Below, piece after piece: positions 26,178 to 34,690 of a stretch of 64,000 nt of DNA; positions within the stretch are counted from its first letter, which is position 1; every line of letters starts with the position of its first letter. The stretch is from Akkermansia muciniphila (GTDB lineage Bacteria; Verrucomicrobiota; Verrucomicrobiia; Verrucomicrobiales; Akkermansiaceae), in the NCBI GenBank assembly GCA_945890645.1, contig CAMDCV010000003.1, forward strand, positions 106,822 to 170,821, read 5' to 3'. The notes under the pieces were generated by a model. That model saw nothing but the letters and a program-made list of their open reading frames with translations, had not been told where the DNA came from and made no database searches. A program made the position numbers and the translations under genes.

Positions 26178-27059
26178 TCACCGCAACAATTGCAATCCGC
26201 GGAATTCCAATGCCAACTTGGCTGGTGTGGGGTGCGCTTGCGTGATGAAGAATGTCCACGCGAGTGGATCAACGCGCTCGGCGTATAGGCAAATCATTGG
26301 CTCGCTCAGTGATCGCAGGCTCTCTGGGTTTTCGATGCGCTCGACTAACAATTTCACCACCTGCTCAATGATCTGCGGCAGGTGGGCGAAGATTTGTGTG
26401 AGCAATTGGTGGTCGGATTGCTGTGGTTGGATGTCTTGTTCTTGGCGCTTATTTTCGACCATCACATAGATCGGATGACCTAAGACTTGCCCTTGATCCC
26501 AAGGCAACAATGCACGCCACGAGCTGCGATCGGGAGCCAATCGCAACAGGCCATCGGCGGGAATTTCTGGCGCGGTGGCAACTGCCGCCACAGGTGCTGC
26601 GTTGTGAGGAATGGGCTGCGACTGAAAACGGCTGAGTTCGTGGCGCACCACATCCATGGCTGGTCCGATGCCGCGGAGCGCGATGACGAAGGTGCCGCGT
26701 AGCTGGTGCTCGATGATGATTTCAAGACTCGTCACTTCGCCGCTTTGTACGACTGAGTAGAAGCAGTGAAAAGTCCGTTGTACGGCGAGTCGAGCAATGC
26801 GATTTTGCAAAATCTCCAATTGCGTGTCCTCGAGCCCATGATCGAAGCAGACCTGCAAACGTGGTAAAAATGAACGCAGTTCGGAAAGTTCCATTTCCGC
26901 TCGATGCATTGCGAGTTCTAAGCCAGTGTCGGGCTCATTGTCCCATGTTGTATCGATCGGTTTACCATCTGCCGCTAACGGACTCGCTACCGCGCGATCA
27001 GCCAGGGCATCGACGGCTTTCACTGCAACAAGAGCTAATAACCAATTCCACAATGGCAT
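26178..27059 (-). CDS. hypothetical protein with N-terminal membrane segment
   Basis: 293 residues from the ATG at 27059; further upstream the frame crosses the terminator of the FKBP gene and cannot be coding. The N-terminus PLWNWLLALVAVKAVDALA is a short hydrophobic anchor or uncleaved signal. The rest has helical stretches (ELAMHRAEMELSELRSFLPR) and a mixed alpha/beta core (GTFVIALRGIGPAMDVVRHE) with no known motif. A long amphipathic helix near residue 235 contains HLPQIIEQVVKLLVERIE. It lies 103 bases upstream of zwf on the same strand. Function unknown. Confidence 0.65.
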   Translation of the reverse strand: MPLWNWLLALVAVKAVDALADRAVASPLAADGKPIDTTWDNEPDTGLELAMHRAEMELSELRSFLPRLQVCFDHGLEDTQLEILQNRIARLAVQRTFHCFYSVVQSGEVTSLEIIIEHQLRGTFVIALRGIGPAMDVVRHELSRFQSQPIPHNAAPVAAVATAPEIPADGLLRLAPDRSSWRALLPWDQGQVLGHPIYVMVENKRQEQDIQPQQSDHQLLTQIFAHLPQIIEQVVKLLVERIENPESLRSLSEPMICLYAERVDPLAWTFFITQAHPTPAKLALEFRGLQLLR

Positions 27060-27096
27060 GGTGAGAGAGTAACAAAATGGTTGACCCACTGCGAAC

Positions 27097-27130
27097 AAAA
27101 AAGCCCCCGCATCAGAAAATGCGGAGGCTT
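27097..27130 (-). terminator. rho-independent terminator of the FKBP isomerase gene
   Basis: Read on the minus strand: AAGCCTCCGCAT, loop TTTCTG, ATGCGGGGGCTT, then TTTT. The stem is 12 bp with one mismatch. It stands 18 bases after the stop of the isomerase gene and overlaps no gene if the downstream protein starts at 27059. Confidence 0.85.
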
Positions 27131-27147
27131 GATGAAAAAATAATTCA

Positions 27148-27984
27148 TTATTGACCTTCAGGCATCGGCATCGGGAAACCGCCGCCGGGTGCTGGTGGTG
27201 GAGCATCTTCGATACCGACCAATTCCAGTTCGAAAATCAAAGCACTGTTTGGTCCGAGATCAGCGCTACCACGTTGATCGCCATAAGCAAGAGCTGCGGG
27301 AATGAACAATTTCCATTTGGCGCCGACAGGCATGGTGGTGATCGCTTCTTTAAAGCCGGGGATCACTTGCAAGGTCATTGGCTCGGGCTGACCTGCGGGA
27401 GATTTGTCGAACTCGGTGCCATCGATGAGAGTGCCGCGATAGTTAACGAGGAATTGTTTACCGTCCTCTTCGCCTTCTTTGCCTGGCACGTATTTTTTGT
27501 CACCGCCTTTGGCGAGAACTTCATACTGCAAACCGCTCTTGGTCGTTGTGACTTCCTTGCGCTTGCCGTTTTCTGCCAGAAAGGCTGTGCCAGCGGCGAG
27601 ATTTTTTGCGGCCAATTCTTTTTCGCGTGTTTCCATCATCGCCTGAAGAGCGGTCATGGCTGCTTGGATATCTTTCTCCGCCACTTCGGGCTCTTTACCT
27701 GCCATGGCGCTGATGAATCCTTTGACGAACTCTGCGCTGTCGATGTCACTCGCGCCGATGCCGAAACGTCCGACTTGTTGAGCAAACTGACGACCATTTT
27801 GAAAACCAAATCCGTAAGAAGTGGTTTTCTTCACTTGCTCAGGCGCCATAGCAGGAGCTGCTGGGGCGGCAGGGGCAGCGGCTGGTGCTGGCGCGGCTTC
27901 GGCTGCGGGCTTGGCTGGCTCTTGAGCGTTCAAGAGGACTGTGGATGCGAGCAAGAGCGCGCCGGTGATGCGGATGTGTTTCAT
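27148..27984 (-). CDS. FKBP-type peptidyl-prolyl isomerase, exported (FkpA/Mip-like)
   Basis: 278 residues from the ATG at 27984, which opens a signal peptide (ALLLASTVLLNAQ). An Ala/Pro-rich linker (about 23-48) follows, then a helical FKBP dimerisation domain (about 50-150, TSYGFGFQNGRQFAQQ, AAMTALQAMMETREKELA) and a C-terminal FKBP domain (about 165-272: FLVNYRGTLIDGTEFDKS, VIPGFKEAITTMPVGAKW, LAYGDQRG, LIFELELVGI). This is the periplasmic or surface FkpA/Mip layout, a proline isomerase and chaperone for exported proteins. Divergent from argG. Confidence 0.95.
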   Translation of the reverse strand: MKHIRITGALLLASTVLLNAQEPAKPAAEAAPAPAAAPAAPAAPAMAPEQVKKTTSYGFGFQNGRQFAQQVGRFGIGASDIDSAEFVKGFISAMAGKEPEVAEKDIQAAMTALQAMMETREKELAAKNLAAGTAFLAENGKRKEVTTTKSGLQYEVLAKGGDKKYVPGKEGEEDGKQFLVNYRGTLIDGTEFDKSPAGQPEPMTLQVIPGFKEAITTMPVGAKWKLFIPAALAYGDQRGSADLGPNSALIFELELVGIEDAPPPAPGGGFPMPMPEGQ

Positions 27985-28197
27985 CGTTATTTTGTAAGGG
28001 TGGAAGCTGCACGCTACGGCCATTCTGCCTGTTGTCGAGCGCAAAAAGCGTGATTTTTTGTCACAAATGCAAGGCTTCGCCCTACTGTCGTCAGCCTTGA
28101 TCCATCAAAATGCCGCTTTGCCTCATCAGCTCTCGGTTTTCACCCTTGCATGACAGGGCAAGAACTGCTTGCTTCCTCGCGTCCTACTTCTTCCATC

Positions 28198-29481
28198 ATG
28201 AAAATTGTCGTCGCATACTCAGGAGGTCTTGATACCTCAGTTCTTCTCAAATGGCTCAAGGCAAAATACGATGCCGAGATCATTGCCTATTGCGCCGATG
28301 TCGGCCAAGCCGAAGAGCTCGATGGCCTTGAAGAAAAAGCCCTCACCACCGGTGCCAGCAAGTGCTTCATCGGCGACCTGAAAGAAGAATTTGCCCGCGA
28401 TTACATTTTCCCGATGCTCCAAGCGGGTGCGATTTATGAAGGCCGCTACATGCTCGGAACTTCGATCGCTCGCCCCTGCATCGCCAAGGGCATGATCGAT
28501 TGCGCCATCGCCGAAGGTGCCGACGCTATCGCTCACGGTGCCACCGGCAAGGGCAATGACCAAGTGCGATTCGAACTCTCCATGGCTTCGCTCGCGCCGA
28601 ACATCAAGTGCATTGCCCCTTGGCGCGATGCCTCATTCCGCAAGGATTTCCCCGGTCGCGCCGAGATGATCGCCTATGCCGAAGCGAATCAAATCCCGAT
28701 CAAGGCCTCGATGAAAAAGCCCTACTCGATGGACCGCAACCTTCTTCACATTTCGTTTGAAGCCGGCATGCTCGAAGACCCATGGTACGATGCCACCACC
28801 GAGACAGATCGCGAAATGTATGTGCTTTCCACTGCGCCTGAGGACGCACCGGACAAAGCGGAATACGTCGAAATTCTTTTCGAAAAAGGCGACGCCATTG
28901 GTCTTCGTTGCGAAGGGCTCAGCGGCATCATCGCCGAACTCAAAGACGCCACTCCTACTGGTGAAACTGACGGCTACACGCTTTTCACCCCCTATGGCAT
29001 CATGCGCGTGTTGAATTTCCTCGGTGGCAAGCACGGCGTCGGTCGCGTGGACATTGTCGAGAACCGCTTTGTTGGTATGAAATCGCGCGGCGTGTACGAA
29101 ACCCCTGGCGGCGCGATATTGTTAGCCGCCCATCGCGACCTCGAAGCCCTCACCATGGACCGCGAAGCGATGTTCACCCGCGACTCCTTGATTCCGAAAT
29201 ACGCGCAACTCGTGTATAATGGTTTCTGGTTTGCCCCTGAGCGCGAGGCGATCCAAGCACTCGTGACGCACACCCAACAAACCGTTAGCGGCGAAGTGCG
29301 CGTGAAACTCTACAAAGGCAACATCATGAATGCCGGCCGTCGTTCCCCGTATTCCCTTTACTCCGAAGCCGTCGCCACGATGGAAGGTGGCCAAGAAGAA
29401 GCCTATAACCAAGACGATGCCACCGGCTTCATCGCCCTCAACGCCCTCCGTCTCAAAGCATCCGCGCGGCAGAAGAAGTAG
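28198..29481 (+). CDS. argG: argininosuccinate synthase
   Basis: 427 residues from the ATG at 28198; the upstream in-frame ATG at 28150 would add 16 residues not found in the family. The ATP-pyrophosphatase loop AYSGGLDTS is at residues 6-14. Other signatures are [27 protein letters not shown] and [15 protein letters not shown]. The enzyme joins citrulline and aspartate to argininosuccinate using ATP, the penultimate step of arginine synthesis. No other arg gene is nearby. The 120 bases after the stop hold no clear terminator. Confidence 0.97.
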   Translation: MKIVVAYSGGLDTSVLLKWLKAKYDAEIIAYCADVGQAEELDGLEEKALTTGASKCFIGDLKEEFARDYIFPMLQAGAIYEGRYMLGTSIARPCIAKGMIDCAIAEGADAIAHGATGKGNDQVRFELSMASLAPNIKCIAPWRDASFRKDFPGRAEMIAYAEANQIPIKASMKKPYSMDRNLLHISFEAGMLEDPWYDATTETDREMYVLSTAPEDAPDKAEYVEILFEKGDAIGLRCEGLSGIIAELKDATPTGETDGYTLFTPYGIMRVLNFLGGKHGVGRVDIVENRFVGMKSRGVYETPGGAILLAAHRDLEALTMDREAMFTRDSLIPKYAQLVYNGFWFAPEREAIQALVTHTQQTVSGEVRVKLYKGNIMNAGRRSPYSLYSEAVATMEGGQEEAYNQDDATGFIALNALRLKASARQKK

Positions 29482-29601
29482 TGTGAGTCACTCGACTTGT
29501 TGTTTTTGACGAATGATAGGTGCGAGTTCACGGCTGTGAACCAACGCGAGCATCGGCCCCGGGGAGACGCCTTCCTTACCTCTGCGGAATGATTCTTGCC
29601 G

Positions 29602-30576
29602 TTACGGTATTCCGTATTCACTCAACTCGTCATATTGTTCCTTGGTCAATTGCAGCGTCGTTGTCTGTAGGGGCGCGCCGTTGAGAAGGAGCTCGATGGT
29701 CACGTCGTCGTCATCACTTTCAAACCCAATAGAAGCATAGCGCTTCGATGTGTCATCCTCACATGTTTCGATGTACAGGGAGAAAAAACGAAACGTATCA
29801 TCCTTTTTGCGAGCCTCCGCTTGCGCCCGCGTCACGATCTCATGCAAGGCCATTTCGAGAGGCTTTGATCCATCCCACGGAGCCATTTTTTCAAAGTCAT
29901 CTTTGGCACAAGTGGTGAATTCCACATGATATTCGTCTTTCCGATCAGACCCCCGATGCCAATGGACGAGAGAACGCTTTTGCGCGTTGAACAAGTGACG
30001 TAGTCGCGTGCCAGTTAATGCTTTCTCTTGGGTCTCTTTTAATAGATCGGATAGCCATGCGGGTTTGGCATTTTCGGCATCATCTGGTTTTTTCGGTTTG
30101 TCCGCAGGAGAGATATTCATCAACCGCGATGCATACATGCCAAAGAATACCCGGCATTGGTAATACCCGTTGTCTCTGGCTCTCTTCCATTGGAGTAAAG
30201 TGGTGTCATCGGTGGTGGACATCGATTTCGGGTCGAGCAGAAATTTTTCAGACTGCCCTGCTGCGATCTCACGAAGGTCCGCAGGAAATCCATCGATATT
30301 CAAAGACTTCGCTAAATCCTCCGCGTGAACCCTTATTCCCCCGTGTTTATGATCCAAATCCCACAATTCGATGCCCAATCCCCGCGGTACCTTGCCCATC
30401 ATCTCGTAGCGAAGCTTCTCGTCACTGAGATTCGTCACAGTAATGATCCACATCGGCTTGGTCCGATCTACTTCCACGGTAACAGAACCATTCACCTCTG
30501 TAGGATCAAATGCCAGAACCCCCATGTGCGTGAGTAGCCAGAAGGTAAAAATGATGGGAAAATCAAGGAATTTCAT
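29602..30576 (-). CDS. hypothetical secreted protein
   Basis: 324 residues from the ATG at 30576, chosen for its signal peptide (FPIIFTFWLLTHMGVLA). The mature part begins with a beta-rich domain resembling an intracellular-type Ig fold (VTVEVDRTKPMWIITVTNLSD cut at about 20 residues, then SDEKLRYEMMGKVPRG). A linker contains KPKKPDDAENAKPAW. The C-terminus is acidic (FESDDDDVTIELLLNG). No known family is recognised. It is convergent with argG and separated from def by 170 bases, so probably its own unit. Confidence 0.65.
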   Translation of the reverse strand: MKFLDFPIIFTFWLLTHMGVLAFDPTEVNGSVTVEVDRTKPMWIITVTNLSDEKLRYEMMGKVPRGLGIELWDLDHKHGGIRVHAEDLAKSLNIDGFPADLREIAAGQSEKFLLDPKSMSTTDDTTLLQWKRARDNGYYQCRVFFGMYASRLMNISPADKPKKPDDAENAKPAWLSDLLKETQEKALTGTRLRHLFNAQKRSLVHWHRGSDRKDEYHVEFTTCAKDDFEKMAPWDGSKPLEMALHEIVTRAQAEARKKDDTFRFFSLYIETCEDDTSKRYASIGFESDDDDVTIELLLNGAPLQTTTLQLTKEQYDELSEYGIP

Positions 30577-30746
30577 GATGAGTATGGTATAAGTTCTATA
30601 ACCGAAAGTAACGCGTGTGTCTCCCACATTTTTGTCTCTCGCTTGTCCCTCTGTGATAGTGCCTTACTATGAGGCCTCCACCCTGTAGGCAGCGACAACA
30701 GAAGACAGGCAGTTTGTGAGGTAAAGAGATGAAAGACAGGATTTCA

Positions 30747-31286
30747 TCAACCGATTCCTTTGAGCTGCTTACGAATGGCCATTTTGGCAGCGGGAGAAAG
30801 GCGATCGAGGAATAGTACGCCGTTTAGGTGATCGATTTCGTGTTGAAACGCACGCGCTAGCAGACCATCCGTTTCGACTTCGATGATACTACCATCGAGC
30901 TCTTGAAATTTTACGCGGACGATCGAAGGTCGTCCCACAGGAGCCCGCACGCCGCGGATGCTGAGACATCCCTCTGTCTCCACAGAACGTGGTCCACTCA
31001 GCTCCATGACGGGATTGAGAAATACCAGGGGCATGTATTCGAGCATGTCCACTTCCTCACCATTGACGGTCATGAAGCTTACGCACTCCGGATCGTGGGA
31101 GACGTCGATCACTGCCAAGCGCAGCGCGCGACCGATCTGCGGAGCAGCGAGACCGACGCCGTTCGCTTGATACATCGTCTCTAACATATTTTCTGCAAGA
31201 GCGATGATTTCCTCAGTAATCTCGGTAATTTCGGCACATTTTTCCCGCAACACGGGATCACCGACTTGGACAATTTCTAACAACAT
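30747..31286 (-). CDS. def: peptide deformylase
   Basis: 179 residues with all three family motifs: GVGLAAPQIG (43-52), EGCLS with metal ligand Cys107, and QHEIDH (148-153) with ligands His149 and His153 and catalytic Glu150. It removes the N-formyl group from new proteins. It starts 17 bases after the exbD stop, so it is the last gene of a tonB-exbB-exbD-def unit; in many bacteria def is instead paired with fmt. No Shine-Dalgarno before the ATG. Confidence 0.97.
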   Translation of the reverse strand: MLLEIVQVGDPVLREKCAEITEITEEIIALAENMLETMYQANGVGLAAPQIGRALRLAVIDVSHDPECVSFMTVNGEEVDMLEYMPLVFLNPVMELSGPRSVETEGCLSIRGVRAPVGRPSIVRVKFQELDGSIIEVETDGLLARAFQHEIDHLNGVLFLDRLSPAAKMAIRKQLKGIG

Positions 31287-31303
31287 AATGATTTTCGTGA
31301 GGA

Positions 31304-31729
31304 TTACGGTGCGGGTGCGGCGCTGGAAACTTTAGCGCGAGTGGGCATAACCTTGATTCCCACGCGAGTCAATGCTCCCCATACTTCGACCATTTTCCCA
31401 AAGGGTGCTTTTTCATCAGCTTCGACTTCGAGCGTACGTTGCGGGTTGATCTTGCGCCAGGCTTCGAGATAAGAGTCGAGAAGTCCCTCGGGAATGGCAG
31501 CACCCTCGAGTGCGAGGTTGCCACTGCCATCGATGGCGAGCACGGACATTTCCGCCATCACTGTCTCCGTGGGCAGATCCTTCGCGGTGGGCAGGGTAAT
31601 CTGCATTTGATGTCGCGGGCGTTTAAAATTGGTGGAGACGATGAAAAAAATCAGCAAGATGAACAGGATGTCGATCATGGGAACGATCGGCACCACGGAG
31701 TTCTTTTTGACTGGGCGGGCAAATTGCAT
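31304..31729 (-). CDS. exbD: ExbD/TolR biopolymer transport protein
   Basis: 141 residues from the ATG at 31729, 11 bases after exbB. A short cytoplasmic head (QFARPVKKN) leads into one membrane helix with the conserved proton-path Asp20 (PMIDILFILLIFF). A periplasmic domain of about 100 residues follows (ITLPTAKDLP, LEVEADEKAPFGKMVEVWGA). In the ExbB/ExbD motor this Asp carries protons to drive TonB. A start at 31771 would overlap the exbB end and is less likely. Confidence 0.92.
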   Translation of the reverse strand: MQFARPVKKNSVVPIVPMIDILFILLIFFIVSTNFKRPRHQMQITLPTAKDLPTETVMAEMSVLAIDGSGNLALEGAAIPEGLLDSYLEAWRKINPQRTLEVEADEKAPFGKMVEVWGALTRVGIKVMPTRAKVSSAAPAP

Positions 31730-31740
31730 GCAATGAGGTG

Positions 31741-32430
31741 TTAGTGTTTCGGACTGCGTGCTTTTTGACAAACGTGCACCAATTTGCCTAACAACATTTC
31801 CAGTTCGGTGGTGAAGCTTTCAATCTTGCGGTTGAAAAAGCTTTGCGCAATGACGCAAGGAACGGTGATGGCAAGGCCGAAGATGGTAGTATTCAGTGCG
31901 ACGGCGATGCCTTGGGCGATGCGCTGGGCGTCGCTCATGTCGCCAGTTTTGCCCATTTCCTGGAACAAAAACGCAAGGCCGCTGGCAGTTCCCAACAGGC
32001 CTAACAAGGGTGAGACAACGATCACCACATCGAGTGCGGTCATGCCGGCGTTCAAGTGCATGACTTCGTGGCGAGCGGTGGTTTGCACGGCATCACTGAT
32101 GTCGGCCTGCGATTTGCCACGGTTTTTCACAGCGACTGAAGCCAAGCGTGCGAGAGCGGTTTTCCCCTGTTCGAATTCTGCCAACAGTGCTTCGATAGTG
32201 CCAGCTTCGACGCGATCCTCAAAACGATCCACCTGAATCGCCAACTCTGGGGGCAGAATGTATGCACGGCGTAGAGACAATAATTTAAAAACGATCACCG
32301 TGATCCCAACGAGCAGGCACAGCAGCAATGGATACATAAAGTAGCCACCCGCGTGAAAGTATTCCCATACAGTTTGCAGGGCGCTTTGTGCGTTGACGGA
32401 TTTTTGTGCAAGGATCAATGGGTTCGACAT
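31741..32430 (-). CDS. exbB: ExbB/TolQ proton-channel family protein
   Basis: 229 residues. The first membrane helix is about 30-50 (YFMYPLLLCLLVGITVIVF). A cytoplasmic helical stretch follows, then helices at about 128-150 (VVIVVSPLLGLLGTASGLAF) and 168-192 (AVALNTTIFGLAITVPCVIA). The GLLGTASGL and ALNTTIFGLA motifs mark the MotA/TolQ/ExbB family. With ExbD it forms the inner-membrane motor. It starts one base after the stop of the tonB-like gene, implying tight co-expression. Confidence 0.95.
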   Translation of the reverse strand: MSNPLILAQKSVNAQSALQTVWEYFHAGGYFMYPLLLCLLVGITVIVFKLLSLRRAYILPPELAIQVDRFEDRVEAGTIEALLAEFEQGKTALARLASVAVKNRGKSQADISDAVQTTARHEVMHLNAGMTALDVVIVVSPLLGLLGTASGLAFLFQEMGKTGDMSDAQRIAQGIAVALNTTIFGLAITVPCVIAQSFFNRKIESFTTELEMLLGKLVHVCQKARSPKH

Positions 32431-32431
32431 A

Positions 32432-33607
32432 TTAAAAGTAAAAATTGTAAATCAGTTCGATCGGGTCATCGTCGATCTCGGCTTTGAGCTCTTCGGGAAT
32501 GGGCGGAATTTTTGCTTGGCGAATGGAGCCGAGAGTGAATCCTTTTTGCACCTCGCCGGCATCGACCATTTCCACTACAGAAATCGAGCGCACCGCGCCA
32601 TCGGGGCCGATGACAAAACGAATGGTGAGAATCCCGGGCGTGATAAAGTCGCGGTATTTTGTGCAATTCTTATGCCACTCGGCTTCCACAGCGCGGCTGA
32701 GGGCAGCTTGGTAGCGCCCCATGGCAGTATTGGCAACGTTGAGTGCCGAACGACCTTTACGGGAAATCGAGCCACTCAACTGGGTTTTTTGCTGGTTACC
32801 GCGGAACCCCGGCTCGTTGGGGTCTTGTTGCGGTTTAGGCTTCGGTAACTCGGCGGGAGCACGCGCGGATTTTTCCTCTTCGGGTGTTGGGGCCTTTTGG
32901 GCGACTGTCGGCTTGATGTCTTTTTCTGGCATCTGCGGGCGTTCCACTGCTTGGTCGCCCTGCTGTAAAAGCGGGCTCGCCGCTTTGGCATTTTCCGTGG
33001 CTTCGGTGATTTGGGGATCGGCTGGTGCAGGCGGCACGGGCTTTTGGCTCGCTGTGGTGGGAACAGGCGCGAGAGAGGGATCCGGTGTGAGCGGCGTCGG
33101 GGTGATGGGCGTGGGTGGGGTCGGCTCGCTCATTTTTTGAGCGATGGCATCATGGTCGAGGTCCCCTTGCTGTGGTCGGTTCTCGGTCGTTTCGATTTCG
33201 CGCTTCGGCAGATCCCGTCCAGCTTGACTCGGCATGTTGGGGGCACCCGCGACAGGCAAGGCGTCGCTCGTGGCGGTGGTATCGTGATTGCCGATAAAGT
33301 CCGCTTTTTCAGGTGGTGCGGACGCTTGATCCGCGGAGGTGCGGGTGAAGCGCGGGGCTTGCTTCTCAGGCTCTGATGGCGGGGGGACTGGCGAGGTAGG
33401 ACGAACGTCCGCTGGTGCCAGGACAATCACGACTTGCTCTTTCGCCACAGGAGTGCGCTGCGCCAGAGGGCGCATAAGATGCGACTGAATGGTCAAAAAT
33501 CCGATGGCCAAAAAAACAATTAAGACAAGGAACAACGCCAGAACGAACGAAAGCAACCACAGTTGCCGTTCTTTCTCCAGTCCGTTGGCTGTCGGATATT
33601 GCTGCAT
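32432..33607 (-). CDS. tonB: TonB-like energy transducer
   Basis: About 391 residues from the ATG at 33607 (a GTG two codons earlier is possible). One N-terminal membrane helix (LWLLSFVLALFLVLIVFLAI) is followed by a very long Pro/Glu/Lys-rich linker (about 60-285, for example TPPTPITPTPLTPDPSLAPV). A C-terminal TonB-like domain contains YRDFITPGILTIRFVIGPDG. The linker is long enough to span the periplasm. First gene of the tonB-exbB-exbD-def unit. No outer-membrane TonB receptor is in the window, so the cargo is unknown. Confidence 0.85.
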   Translation of the reverse strand: MQQYPTANGLEKERQLWLLSFVLALFLVLIVFLAIGFLTIQSHLMRPLAQRTPVAKEQVVIVLAPADVRPTSPVPPPSEPEKQAPRFTRTSADQASAPPEKADFIGNHDTTATSDALPVAGAPNMPSQAGRDLPKREIETTENRPQQGDLDHDAIAQKMSEPTPPTPITPTPLTPDPSLAPVPTTASQKPVPPAPADPQITEATENAKAASPLLQQGDQAVERPQMPEKDIKPTVAQKAPTPEEEKSARAPAELPKPKPQQDPNEPGFRGNQQKTQLSGSISRKGRSALNVANTAMGRYQAALSRAVEAEWHKNCTKYRDFITPGILTIRFVIGPDGAVRSISVVEMVDAGEVQKGFTLGSIRQAKIPPIPEELKAEIDDDPIELIYNFYF

Positions 33608-33708
33608 CGACACTGCGCACTATGGAGGAACTTTGCCACTCTCACAAGGATTTAGCCACTGGGAATGCGATTTCTTTCTTTTCAAATGCGTGGATGTCGC
33701 ATTGACTC

Positions 33709-34071
33709 ATGGCCATGCGAACCCATTGGCCAATTTTTATTTTGATGGCACTGTGCTGCGGAGCTTGCCAAGAGAATTTCAAATTGGTGCACCCACCACT
33801 TGTGGCTAAGCCAGTGGAATCCGAAGTCAATCCGGCGACGGCGGCCCGTTCGAAGCGAAAATCATCTTCTTCTCTACCTACCTCACCTGACAACTCGCTT
33901 GATCTAACGAATCAATTGCGCGATCCCGATCTCCTAAACAAACTGGATGATCCCGAGCAAAATCCCGCTGTGAAAACGCCTAACAAAGGACCGAGTAATA
34001 AACCTGTGATCATCAAAGGCTCTAGCACTCCACCCGAACTGCCACCCGCCCCGTCCATACCCAAGCCATAA
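33709..34071 (+). CDS. small Pro/Ser-rich putative lipoprotein
   Basis: 120 residues. The N-terminus FILMALCCGAC looks like a lipoprotein leader with several Cys; Cys20 is the likely lipidation site, though the lipobox is not canonical. The mature part is low-complexity and hydrophilic: SKRKSSSSLPTSPDNSLDL, a DPDLLNKLDDPEQ repeat-like stretch and a Pro-rich tail (PPELPPAPSIPKP). No family recognised. It lies divergent to the tonB-like gene and may be an envelope accessory (inference). Confidence 0.55.
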   Translation: MAMRTHWPIFILMALCCGACQENFKLVHPPLVAKPVESEVNPATAARSKRKSSSSLPTSPDNSLDLTNQLRDPDLLNKLDDPEQNPAVKTPNKGPSNKPVIIKGSSTPPELPPAPSIPKP

Positions 34072-34081
34072 GGATAAGAGT

Positions 34082-34492
34082 TCAATAATGCCAACGAACG
34101 GACAATCCCGGGCTGCGGTAATTCACCCCCCAGTTGCCGCCATTGCGATACCAAAGTTGCAATCCCTGCCGTGGAGCGCAGTTCCGATGTGAGTAACGAT
34201 AGTAGTAAGGATAAGCCCTGCCACTCCAGCCGTATCCCGCATCCCATCCGCTATAGCCATCGCGGTACCAATCGCCGAGCCGACGAGAGCGTCGATGGGT
34301 ATTCCACGGCTCAACAGCCATACGCACAAGCTCTTGATCATGGGTTACTAAGTCTTGCGGTTGAGTCTTGCCGGGATTTTCCGCTGCCATTTCTCCCACG
34401 CGTTGTCCTTGCCAATTGTACCAAACCTCCGTTTCTGCCTGAATCACAGTGAGGCAGGACATGGCGATCATGCTATAAATGATCTTTTTCAT
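34082..34492 (-). CDS. small secreted Trp/Tyr/Arg-rich protein
   Basis: 136 residues from the ATG at 34492, which opens a signal peptide (KKIIYSMIAMSCLTVIQA). The C-terminal half is strikingly rich in aromatic residues, Arg and Gly (GDWYRDGYSGWDAGYGW, YPYYYRYSHRN, GLQLWYRNGGNWGVNYRS). Such composition is common in surface or matrix proteins, but no family is recognised. Convergent with the small lipoprotein gene and divergent from the toroid protein at 34691. Confidence 0.55.
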   Translation of the reverse strand: MKKIIYSMIAMSCLTVIQAETEVWYNWQGQRVGEMAAENPGKTQPQDLVTHDQELVRMAVEPWNTHRRSRRLGDWYRDGYSGWDAGYGWSGRAYPYYYRYSHRNCAPRQGLQLWYRNGGNWGVNYRSPGLSVRWHY

Positions 34493-34690
34493 GCTCGTAA
34501 GAATAACATTCGTAGCGAGCTTCACCAGTCGAAAAATCGAATCAACTCAGAAATTTCTAAGTTTACAGTGCCAACATTCGTCTTACCTAGCACGAGTAAG
34601 ATTGCAATTTTCGTGCTCGCAAATTTTTATACAAGTAGTAAAACACCCTTCACGAGTTAACCCCTCTCTGCACTCCCAAACAAAATTCCC

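Noticed and set aside
27151..28053. 300-codon open frame antisense to the FKBP isomerase gene
   Set aside because: It mirrors a well-supported gene with signal peptide and FKBP motifs, has no recognisable domain, and covers the terminator and promoter of that gene.
28058..28088. Promoter of argG (TTGTCA ... TACTGT)
   Set aside because: The 19-base spacer is outside the usual range and nothing else supports it.
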